From an uncultured bacterium (GTDB taxonomy: Bacteria > Planctomycetota > Phycisphaerae > Phycisphaerales > SM1A02), in assembly GCA_903918555.1 (NCBI GenBank), contig CAIXEV010000066.1:1-7119 (forward strand): a stretch of 7,119 bases of DNA. Reading direction: 5' to 3'. Positions 1 through 6,830 of the stretch are shown one piece after another (within the stretch, counting starts at the first letter, position 1; each line of letters begins with the position of its first letter). A program made the translations under genes and the position numbers. A model generated the notes under the pieces. That model had not been told where the DNA came from. It saw nothing but the letters and a program-made list of their open reading frames with translations, and searched no databases.

Positions 1-1590
1 ATTTGAGCCCACATTGGCCACGGCATCACCCTTGGTCATGACTGGCTCGAGCTGCTCTTTGGGAAGCTTCATGTAGTCGGTGATCAGATGCGCCGGTCCG
101 CGGCGAGAAGGATAGTTGCTGTCGAACTCCTGCTCCGTGAGGAACTGCACGAAGGTATTCAGCCCCTCGTCCATCCACCACCACTGACGCTCGTCGCTGT
201 TGATGATCATCGGGAAGAAATTGTGCCCGACCTCGTGGATGATGACGCCGACGAGCCCCCACTTGGTGCCCGCCGAGTAGGTTCCGTCCTTCTCGGGCCG
301 CGGGCCGTTGAAGGAGATCATCGGGTACTCCATGCCGCCGACGGGGCCGTTCACGCTGATCGCGACGGGGTACGGGTACGGGTACGCGTGGCGCGAGTAG
401 CTGTCGATGGTGTGCGCGACGGCGTGCGTCGAGTAGCGGCTCCACAACGGCTCCGCCTCGGCCGGGTAGTAACTCATCGCGAGCGCGGCGCGGTCGGTGC
501 CGGGAACGGGCGCCTTCGCGGCGTCCCAGATGAAGCTCGCGCTCGCGGCGAACGCGACATCGCGCACATTGTCGGCCTTGAAGCGCCATGTCTTCGTGCC
601 CGTGGACTTCGCGGCGCGGCGCGCGGCGGCCTCCTCGGGCGTGGTCACGAAGCGGGGCTTCTCGTCGCCGCGGGCCTCGTCGAGACGCGCGCGCTGCTCG
701 GGCGCGAGCACCTCCGCCGCGTTCTGGAGCTCGCCCGAGGCGGCGACGGTCCAGTTGTCAGGCACGGTCACCGCGAGCGTGTAGTCGCCGAACTCGAGCG
801 CGAACTCGCCCTGCCCGATGAACGGCTTGTGCTGCCAGCCGCGCATGTCGGTGTAGGGCGCGGCGCGCGGGAAGAACTGCGCCATCACATAGAGCGGCGC
901 GAGGTCGGAGCCGGGGCGCGTGGGATCGTTCTCGCCGAGGAGCTCGTAGTTCGAGCGCGCGCGCGAGGTCGTGTTCTTCATCACGAGGAAGCGCCACGAC
1001 ATCTCGCAGGTGAAGCTTCCGCCCGGCGCAAGCGCCGCGGGAAGGTCGACGCGCATCATCGTGTCGACGATCGTCACCGGCAGCGGCTTGCCGTCGGCGC
1101 CCTTGACGACGACATCGCGGTAGCCGCCCTCCCACTCGTGCTGCTCGACGATCTGGCGCAGGCTTCCGACCGGCAGCGGCTTCGAGAGGTCGAGCGCCGG
1201 TTCCGCGCGCTTGCCGAGCGAATCGTCGCGGAAACGGTTCTGGTCGAGCTGGAACCAGAGGTAGCGGAGTTCGTCAGGCGAGTTGTTGTGGTAGACGACG
1301 CGCGCGGTGCCGACGAGCTCGGTGGTCGCGGGGTCGAGCGAGACCGCGATGTCGTGGTCGACCTTCTGCTGCCAGTAGCCCGCCCCGGGCGCGCCCGACG
1401 CCGTGCGCTGGTCGTTCGGCGTCGGCAGCACTTCCTCGAGCTGCCGGAACGGGTCGCCCTCCTGCAGCACCGACGGCGGCACGACGAGCGCGCCTCCGCG
1501 CTGGTCGAGCGACAGATCGGGCGGCCCCGCGAGGACCGCGGTGGCAGCGAGTGCGAACGGCGCGAGCGCGGCGAGAGAAAGGCGCGGCAT
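1..1590 (-). CDS. Secreted M1-family zinc metallopeptidase (gluzincin aminopeptidase-like), C-terminus outside window
   Basis: Only the first 530 codons are present; the frame is open to the window edge without a stop. The M1 signature is complete: a GGMEYP exopeptidase-type motif at residues 418-423 (the GAMEN equivalent) and zinc-binding HEVGH at 452-456, followed 18 residues later by the third ligand Glu475, in the context WWWMDEGLNTF. Family knowledge: such enzymes cleave peptide bonds from protein N-termini using one zinc ion. The catalytic Tyr usually found some 60 residues after the Glu ligand lies beyond the edge. Residues 1-21 (MPR, then an Ala/Leu-rich stretch ending AVLA before Gly) form a classical signal peptide with no lipobox Cys, so export to the periplasm or surface is expected. 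ATG 1590 is the only good start: an in-frame stop lies at 1660-1662. It follows the kinase stop by 14 bp with no clear Shine-Dalgarno. This looks like the large M1 subgroup common in Bacteroidota and Planctomycetota. Substrate unknown. Confidence 0.93.
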   Translation of the reverse strand, partial: MPRLSLAALAPFALAATAVLAGPPDLSLDQRGGALVVPPSVLQEGDPFRQLEEVLPTPNDQRTASGAPGAGYWQQKVDHDIAVSLDPATTELVGTARVVYHNNSPDELRYLWFQLDQNRFRDDSLGKRAEPALDLSKPLPVGSLRQIVEQHEWEGGYRDVVVKGADGKPLPVTIVDTMMRVDLPAALAPGGSFTCEMSWRFLVMKNTTSRARSNYELLGENDPTRPGSDLAPLYVMAQFFPRAAPYTDMRGWQHKPFIGQGEFALEFGDYTLAVTVPDNWTVAASGELQNAAEVLAPEQRARLDEARGDEKPRFVTTPEEAAARRAAKSTGTKTWRFKADNVRDVAFAASASFIWDAAKAPVPGTDRAALAMSYYPAEAEPLWSRYSTHAVAHTIDSYSRHAYPYPYPVAISVNGPVGGMEYPMISFNGPRPEKDGTYSAGTKWGLVGVIIHEVGHNFFPMIINSDERQWWWMDEGLNTFVQFLTEQEFDSNYPSRRGPAHLITDYMKLPKEQLEPVMTKGDAVANVGSN

Positions 1591-1604
1591 CCGCGCACTG
1601 TACT

Positions 1605-4022
1605 TCAGCGCGCGGCGGTCTCCCCGAGCAGCCTTTGGAGACGGGCGCGAATCTCCCCGTCACGGCGGGGCCGCTCGCCGGCGGCCGCGCAGTCTTCGAG
1701 GTAGCCCGCGAGAAAGTCGCGCGCCTGTTCGGGCGTGCCCGCCATGTCGAGCGCCTCGAGCGTGGCGCGGTCGGTCCACTCTGTGCGGCCGCTGTGGACG
1801 CCGCTCGCGCGCCGCTGCCCGCGCACGAGCGAGAGAAGCTCGGGGAGCGCCGCCTGGTGGCGCCCGAGGCTGCCGAGCACGAGCGCCCGGTTGTAGCGGA
1901 TGTTCAGGACCATGGGATGGCCCGCGCCGAGCATCGCCGTCACCTCGGGCAGCACGAGACCTGCGTAGTCGGCGCTCTCCTCATTCCGACCCGCAAGGCC
2001 GTGGCCAAGCACCACGAGGGACATCGCGCGCGCGCGCAGGATCGCGAGTTCGGCGCTGCCCTTGATGCGGTCGATCTCAGCGAGCAGCTGGGGAATCGTC
2101 GAGCCCTTCGGCTCCCGATCGAGCCCGCGGCGGAGAAGGATGATCCTCGCCTCGACCGCCTGCTGCGAATCGGCTCCGAGGGCGCGCTCGAGATGCGAGA
2201 CGACCTCCGCGGACGCGCGCGCGTAGCGGCGTTCGACCTCGGGCGCGTCGGGCCCGGTGTAGTCGAGCCGCTCGAGCTTGAACAGGCCATCGGTCACGAC
2301 CGGCACATGCATCGGCTCGAGCGCGCGGGAGAGGACGGTGCAGCTCTCGGGGTCGACGGGGAGTTCGAATCCGGGCGCGCGCGTCCCCGACGCCAGAAGC
2401 CGCTCGCCGAGCTCGCGGAAGCGCGCGTGGTTGTCGACGCCGTCGGCCGCGCGTGCGCCGGCGAGAAGCAGCCCGCGCAGCACGGGATCGCGCGGATCGG
2501 CGCGGGACTCGAGCAGCTCGACGCCGCGGACCGCGACGCGCTCGGCGTCGGCACGGAAGCCGAGGTCGAGCCACGCCTCGGCGAGCGCGAGGCGGATGCG
2601 CGCTGCGCCGACCGGGTCGCGCGCGTCGTAGTCGGCGACGCGATCCGTCGCGGCGCGCAGCACCTCGGTGAGGAGCGCGCGGTCCTTGCCCTGCGCAAGC
2701 GCGGGCTCGTGCCCGCCGAGGTGGTCCGGGAGGAAGCTCGCGCTCGTCTCGGCGTTGCGAAGCGACTCGCGCGCGTGCAGCGCCGCGCGAATCGCCACGG
2801 TGGTGGCGACGACCAGGGTCGCGGCGACCAGGGCCGCCGCGACGGTCACGGCTCGGTGCCTGTGCGCGAGTCGGCGAACCTGACGGAGCGCGCCCTCCGG
2901 CCTTGCGCGCACCGCGCGGCGGTCGAGCAAGGCGCGCAGATCATCGCCGAGCGCATCGACCGACTGGTAGCGGCGCGCCGGATCCGCTTCGAGCGCCATC
3001 ATTACGACCGCGTCGAGATCCGCACCGACCGCAGCGCCGCCCCCGCTCCCCCGCGCGGCACGCGAGGGCGACGGAGGCCGCGACTCGCGGAGCCGACGCG
3101 CGAGCGCGGCAGGCGCGAGCCCGCGCACCTCCTCGCGCGGGAACGCGAGCCTTCCCGTCGACAGCAGGTAAAGCACGGCGCCGAGCGACCAGACATCGGA
3201 ACGCACATCGCCGCGCGATGCGCCGGCCTCCGCCTGCTCGGGACTCATGAACTCGGGCGTCCCGACCGATCCGCCGAGCGACTCGGTGCGAAGCTCGTGC
3301 ACGGCATCGGCCGCGCCATCGAGCGCGCGCGCGAGCCCCCAGTCGATGATCCGGATGCGCCATCCGCCCTCGACCTCCTCGGCGAGGATGTTGCCGGGCT
3401 TCAGGTCGCGGTGCAGGATGCCACGGCGGTGCGCATGGGCGACGCCGTCGACCACCTGCAGCATCATCTCGATGCGGCCCCGCGCGTCGACTCCCGCCCG
3501 GGCGCACGCAGCGTCGATCGGCTCGCCATGCACGATCGGCATCGCGAAGAACGGCCTGCCATCGTTGGTCGCGCCCGCGTCGTGGATCGCGATGATCGCG
3601 GGATGATCGAGCTCGGCGAGCGCCACGCGCTCGGCCTCGAAGCGGCGGAGCGCCGAGCGCGAGTCGAGGTCTCCGCGCAAGATCTTGAGCGCGCAGAACC
3701 GCGAGGGCGGTCCCTCGGCGCGGGCGAGGTAGACGACGCCGTGACCTCCTTCGCCGATGCGCGCGAGGAGCTCGTGCCGAGGCACCCCTGGAAAGGCCTC
3801 GGCGCCGAGCGCCGCGCGAACAGCCGCATCGACCGCCGACGCCTCGCGATCCGCCTGCCCCAGCATCCCGAGCAGGAGCCTTCGCACGGACGGCTGCAGT
3901 TCCCGCCCACCCGCCTCCCGCCCACCCGCTTCCCACCCACGAAGCTGCCGATCGCGCTCCGTGGGCGGAAGCGCCGCGAGCATGTCGAAGAGTTCCGCGA
4001 TGGGACCATCCGTCATCGTCAT
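1605..4022 (-). CDS. Membrane-anchored serine/threonine protein kinase with TPR-like C-terminal region
   Basis: A Hanks-type kinase of 805 residues. Seen in sequence: Gly-rich loop GEGGHG at 90-95, ATP-anchoring Lys113 (ALKIL), helix-C Glu131, catalytic loop HRDLKPGN at 204-211 with Asp206, metal-binding DWG at 227-229 (Trp replaces the usual Phe of DFG), GTPEFMSPE at 254-262 and helix-F Asp276, so it should be active. A basic stretch (381-390) precedes one hydrophobic helix at about 391-411, which places the kinase domain in the cytoplasm and residues 412-805 outside. That outer half is helical, Ala/Leu/Arg-rich and TPR-like, resembling the region after the membrane helix in many planctomycete kinases; no PASTA repeats are seen. 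The first 80 residues are a poorly conserved leader with EAGGR repeats. It starts 40 bp after the ECF sigma gene, so the sigma factor is a likely partner or substrate. The start could be Met3 (4016), whose spacing to AAGGA is better. The signal sensed is unknown. Confidence 0.95.
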   Translation of the reverse strand: MTMTDGPIAELFDMLAALPPTERDRQLRGWEAGGREAGGRELQPSVRRLLLGMLGQADREASAVDAAVRAALGAEAFPGVPRHELLARIGEGGHGVVYLARAEGPPSRFCALKILRGDLDSRSALRRFEAERVALAELDHPAIIAIHDAGATNDGRPFFAMPIVHGEPIDAACARAGVDARGRIEMMLQVVDGVAHAHRRGILHRDLKPGNILAEEVEGGWRIRIIDWGLARALDGAADAVHELRTESLGGSVGTPEFMSPEQAEAGASRGDVRSDVWSLGAVLYLLSTGRLAFPREEVRGLAPAALARRLRESRPPSPSRAARGSGGGAAVGADLDAVVMMALEADPARRYQSVDALGDDLRALLDRRAVRARPEGALRQVRRLAHRHRAVTVAAALVAATLVVATTVAIRAALHARESLRNAETSASFLPDHLGGHEPALAQGKDRALLTEVLRAATDRVADYDARDPVGAARIRLALAEAWLDLGFRADAERVAVRGVELLESRADPRDPVLRGLLLAGARAADGVDNHARFRELGERLLASGTRAPGFELPVDPESCTVLSRALEPMHVPVVTDGLFKLERLDYTGPDAPEVERRYARASAEVVSHLERALGADSQQAVEARIILLRRGLDREPKGSTIPQLLAEIDRIKGSAELAILRARAMSLVVLGHGLAGRNEESADYAGLVLPEVTAMLGAGHPMVLNIRYNRALVLGSLGRHQAALPELLSLVRGQRRASGVHSGRTEWTDRATLEALDMAGTPEQARDFLAGYLEDCAAAGERPRRDGEIRARLQRLLGETAAR
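3902..3938 (-). repeat. 15-bp tandem repeat forming an eight-tract G-quadruplex motif in the kinase 5' coding region
   Basis: The coding strand carries eight GGG tracts within 37 nt, separated by loops of only 1 to 4 nt (T, AAGC, T, C, AGGC, T, C). Four tracts are enough for one intramolecular quadruplex, so two could form side by side. The pattern arises from two adjacent 15-bp units (3918-3932 and 3903-3917) that differ at one base and encode EAGGR twice, residues 31-40 of the kinase; a degenerate third unit precedes them. The G tracts are also in the mRNA, about 85-121 nt after the start codon, where a fold could slow translation. The motif is seen directly; any regulatory role is inferred. 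Confidence 0.85.
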
Positions 4023-4025
4023 CGA

Positions 4026-4030
4026 TCCTT
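4026..4030 (-). promoter_or_regulatory. Ribosome binding site of the kinase gene (AAGGA)
   Basis: AAGGA is the clearest Shine-Dalgarno-like sequence among the gene starts in this window. It sits 3 nt before the first ATG (4022) but 9 nt before the second in-frame ATG (codon 3, 4016). Usual spacing is about 5 to 9 nt, so translation may start at Met3, giving 803 residues. The choice does not affect any domain. Confidence 0.55.
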
Positions 4031-4062
4031 CGGCCGGGCTCAGCCCACGCGGTCAACACGCG

Positions 4063-4671
4063 TCAACGGCCGGCGCGGCCATCATCGGATTCGCCGGCGG
4101 CGCCCGAAGCCGCATCGCGGTCCTCAAGCCACGCCGCGATCCAGGCGCGCGCGAACCGCAGGTCGCGCTCGACGGTCGGCGCGCTGACGCCAAGCACCTC
4201 TGCGATCTGCGCGACCGAAAGCCCGCTCGACGCGAAGAGCACCAGCGCCTCGCCTCGCCGCGGCTCGCACTCGAGGAGCGCCGCGAGCGCAGCGCGCACC
4301 CGCGCAACCGACTCGTCGCGCGAGGCGGCATGGCCGACCGACTCGAAGAGATGCGCCGACGCCGCGGAGAGCGGCGCGGCAGCGCGGCCCCCGCCACGCT
4401 TCTCGGCCTCCCTGCGTCGGCGGCGGTCGGAAAGCACGCGTCGCAGCGTGATCGTCGCGAGGCCGCGCAGCTGCTCCTCTCCCTGCGGACGGGAGTCCTG
4501 CGCGCTCAATCGCCCGAGCGCTTCGTTCAACACCGATGTCGGCCCGCTCGTGAGCGCGGCGCCGTCGCGGTTCTCGCGCATCGTCATCGCCGCGAGCTTC
4601 TTGAGCCCGAGATAGCTGCGCGCGACGAGCGCGTCGAATGTCGAGTGACGGGAAGAATCAGGCAGGGCCAC
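4063..4671 (-). CDS. ECF-family RNA polymerase sigma factor, TIGR02999 (Sig-70_X6)-like
   Basis: A 202-residue alternative sigma factor, typical length for ECF proteins. Residues about 12-93 match sigma region 2: a first helix ending LKKLAA, then PTSVLNEALGRL (44-55), then LRGLATITLRRVLSDRRRRREAEKR-type sequence (69-92) with its strongly basic end. Residues about 120-180 are region 4, with a helix-turn-helix at 149-178 (LSVAQIAEVLGVSAPTVERD) that would read the -35 element. The layout PT-x4-E, xxRRxLxDxxRRR and SVxxIAEVLGVS-xxTVxRD is that of the TIGR02999 group, which is often encoded beside Ser/Thr kinases in Planctomycetota. The start is GTG: an in-frame TAG lies at 4681-4683 and no other start precedes region 2; no clear Shine-Dalgarno is visible. 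It begins 38 bp after the cyclase stop and ends 40 bp before the kinase. No separate anti-sigma gene is adjacent, so control by the kinase is the natural inference. Target promoters unknown. Confidence 0.9.
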   Translation of the reverse strand: MALPDSSRHSTFDALVARSYLGLKKLAAMTMRENRDGAALTSGPTSVLNEALGRLSAQDSRPQGEEQLRGLATITLRRVLSDRRRRREAEKRGGGRAAAPLSAASAHLFESVGHAASRDESVARVRAALAALLECEPRRGEALVLFASSGLSVAQIAEVLGVSAPTVERDLRFARAWIAAWLEDRDAASGAAGESDDGRAGR

Positions 4672-4709
4672 CGAGGCAGTCTATCGGTCCCGCCGCGGTT
4701 GACCAGAGC

Positions 4710-6830
4710 TCAGCCAAACAGCGCCGCGCGCTCGCCGCGGTCGAGGAGGCGCTTGCCGCGCACGCCGCGGCCGCTCGCCGCGAGGAAGCGGCCGATCGCC
4801 ATCGTCGGGAAATACAGGCGATAGAGGTGGTAGCGCAGGTAGAAGACCTTCGGGAAGCCCGTGCCGGTGTACTCGGTCTCGCGCCAGCTGCCCGCGGGGT
4901 CGCCGTCCGGGTTCGCGATCGGGTCGTTCGCCGCGCCCTCGTCGAGCTGCGTGCGGCAGAGCCACTCGATCGCGCGCTTGAGGTCGGGGTCGTCGGCGCC
5001 GTAGATCTCCTGCAGCACCATCGCGGCCCACGCGGTCTGGCTTGCGGTCGACGGCCCCTGCCCCTTCTTCGACGGGTCGAGGTAGGTGTCGGCCGACTCG
5101 CCGAAGCTGCCGTCGGGCTTCTGGACCGACTTCATCCACTTGCCGGCGCGCTGGATCCACTCGCTCTCGCGCGGCACGCCGCAGCGGATCGGGCCGATCA
5201 CGGCCTGCCAGGTGCCGTAGATGTAGTTCACGCCCCAGCGTCCGAACCAGCAGCCTTCGGGCTCCTGGTGCGCACGGATGAACTCGACCGCGTCGCGCAC
5301 GCCGGCGTTCTCGATGCCGTATCCGTGCCACGAGAGGCACTCGAGCACGCGCCCGGTGATGTCCGGGCACGACGGATCCTGCATCGCGTTGTGATCGGCG
5401 AACGGAACAAACTCGAGGATCTCGCGGTTCCTCGTCCGATCGAACGCGGCCCAGCCGCCGTCGCCGTTCTGCATCGCGAGAATCCACCGCACGCCGCGCT
5501 GCGCCGACGCCATGAACTCCGCGGCCTCGGCCGCACGCGGCGACGCGGGCGCGTCGGGCCGCGTGCGCGCGAGCGCCATCGCCACCATCGCGGTGTCGTC
5601 GCAATCGGGGTAGAACGCGTTCGCGTACTCGAAGAACCAGCCGCTCGCGGCCGGCGCGCCATCGACATTCGCGGTCCAGTCGCCCGCGAAGCGACACTCC
5701 TTCGAGACGAGCCAGCGCGCCGCGCGCGCGGCCTCGTCGTCCTCCGCGTCGAAGCCGCAGTCGGCCAGCGCGTACAGCGCGATGCCGGTGTCCCAGACGG
5801 GCGAGAAGCACGGCTGGATGCGGATCGGCGCGTCGAAGCCTGCGCCGAGAGGCACGAAGAACGCGTCGAGCTCGCGCTCGGCGCGCGCGACGAGCGGGTG
5901 CGAGCGCTCGTAGCCGAGCGCATGCAGCACGATCTGCCAGTACACCATCGGCGGGAAGATCGCGCCCACGCCGTCGGTCGCCGCAGCGCCGTCCTGGCCC
6001 GCGCGCGCCGAGATCCACTCGAATGCGCGCCGGATCGCCTGCTGCCTGACCGGCGTGCCGCCAGCGTCGTGAACGCGCTTCAGCAGCGCATCGACCTTCA
6101 GGAAGAAGCTGCGCCAGAACGGCGGCGCGGCGTTCGTGGGCTTGAGGATGTGGCGCGCGTCGTGATCGAGGAAGAGTTCGCCGATCCCAAGCTCGACGGG
6201 AAGCTCGCGCGTCGGCCGCTTGGTCGACACGATCGCGAGCGGCAGGATCATCGTGCGGCTCCACGCGCTCACCTTGTCGAGATGGAAGTAGAACCACTTC
6301 GGGAGATACACGATCTCAGGCGGAATCGCGGGCACGGCGTTCCACGAGATCTGCCCGAGCGCCGCGAGATAGAAGTTCGTGAACGAGTTGCACTTCTCCG
6401 CGCCGCCGAGATGGCGGATGAGCGCGCGCGCCTTCTTCATGTGCGGCGCATCGGGCGAGTCGCCGAAGAGCTTGAGGCAGAAGTAGGCCTTCACGCACGC
6501 GGAGAGATCGGCGCCGGAGTTCGGGTACTGGCCCCAGCCGCCGTCCTCGCGCTGCTGCGAACGGAGGTACGCGAGGATGCGCTGCAGCGTCTGCGGCGGC
6601 CGGCCGTCGGCGAGCGCCTGGCCCTCCTGCCCGAGGATCCACTTCATCAGCAGGTACTCGCTCTGCAGGATCGAGTCGCCCTCGAGCTCGGCGCACCAGT
6701 GGCCGTCGCGCCTCTGCAGCGACTTGAGGGCGCCGACGGCGCGCTCGAGGTGCTGCTCGATCTCCGAATGGCTCAGCGCACGCGTCTCGGAAGCGTGGCG
6801 GGGCGACGGTGGCTGCGGAACTTCTCGCAT
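4710..6830 (-). CDS. shc: Squalene-hopene cyclase
   Basis: A 706-residue class II triterpene cyclase, close to full family length. It converts squalene to hopene or hopanol, the first committed step of hopanoid synthesis, and works as a monotopic protein inserted in the membrane. Seen in sequence: the protonating DxDD motif as DCDD at 409-412 (Asp411 is the expected acid) in the context FYPDCDDTAMV; repeated QW-type motifs such as QREDGGW, QNGDGGW and QKPDGSFG; the conserved SPVWDTG (Trp346), Trp190 in AWSR, and FGRWGVNYIYGT at 529-540. The C-terminal GTGFPKVFYLRYHLYRLYFP (656-675) is characteristic. By alignment from memory with the Alicyclobacillus enzyme, its His451 is Arg494 here, as I recall for other hopene cyclase groups. 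The start chosen is ATG 6830, since homology begins around residue 24; TTG 6905 or GTG 6887 would only add a non-conserved extension. No Shine-Dalgarno is visible. No other hopanoid gene is in the window. Confidence 0.97.
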   Translation of the reverse strand: MREVPQPPSPRHASETRALSHSEIEQHLERAVGALKSLQRRDGHWCAELEGDSILQSEYLLMKWILGQEGQALADGRPPQTLQRILAYLRSQQREDGGWGQYPNSGADLSACVKAYFCLKLFGDSPDAPHMKKARALIRHLGGAEKCNSFTNFYLAALGQISWNAVPAIPPEIVYLPKWFYFHLDKVSAWSRTMILPLAIVSTKRPTRELPVELGIGELFLDHDARHILKPTNAAPPFWRSFFLKVDALLKRVHDAGGTPVRQQAIRRAFEWISARAGQDGAAATDGVGAIFPPMVYWQIVLHALGYERSHPLVARAERELDAFFVPLGAGFDAPIRIQPCFSPVWDTGIALYALADCGFDAEDDEAARAARWLVSKECRFAGDWTANVDGAPAASGWFFEYANAFYPDCDDTAMVAMALARTRPDAPASPRAAEAAEFMASAQRGVRWILAMQNGDGGWAAFDRTRNREILEFVPFADHNAMQDPSCPDITGRVLECLSWHGYGIENAGVRDAVEFIRAHQEPEGCWFGRWGVNYIYGTWQAVIGPIRCGVPRESEWIQRAGKWMKSVQKPDGSFGESADTYLDPSKKGQGPSTASQTAWAAMVLQEIYGADDPDLKRAIEWLCRTQLDEGAANDPIANPDGDPAGSWRETEYTGTGFPKVFYLRYHLYRLYFPTMAIGRFLAASGRGVRGKRLLDRGERAALFG

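Noticed and set aside
368..385. Three tandem copies of GGGTAC
   Set aside because: They encode YPYPYP (403-408) just before the GGMEYP motif and look like protein sequence constraint, not a satellite or regulatory repeat.
88..1704. A 538-codon plus-strand open frame across the peptidase gene
   Set aside because: It is the codon-register antisense of the M1 peptidase, whose zinc motif, GGMEYP and signal peptide are unmistakable on the minus strand.
2025..2037. Alternating CG run of 13 nt, possible Z-DNA or slippage site
   Set aside because: Short and expected in Ala/Arg codons at this GC content; nothing else supports a role.
4036..4046. GGGC/GCCC hairpin between the sigma and kinase genes as a terminator
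   Set aside because: The stem is only 4-5 bp and no T-run follows; it does not separate the two genes.
1551..4187. A 2.6-kb plus-strand open frame (878 codons), longer than the kinase gene it opposes
   Set aside because: It lies antisense to clear kinase, sigma and peptidase sequence and encodes an Arg/Ala/Glu-rich peptide without domains. In GC-rich genes the opposing frame lacks stops because sense codons TTA, CTA and TCA are rare.
4681..6297. A 538-codon minus-strand frame overlapping the cyclase
   Set aside because: It is a shifted frame of the cyclase with Arg-rich low-complexity translation and no motifs.
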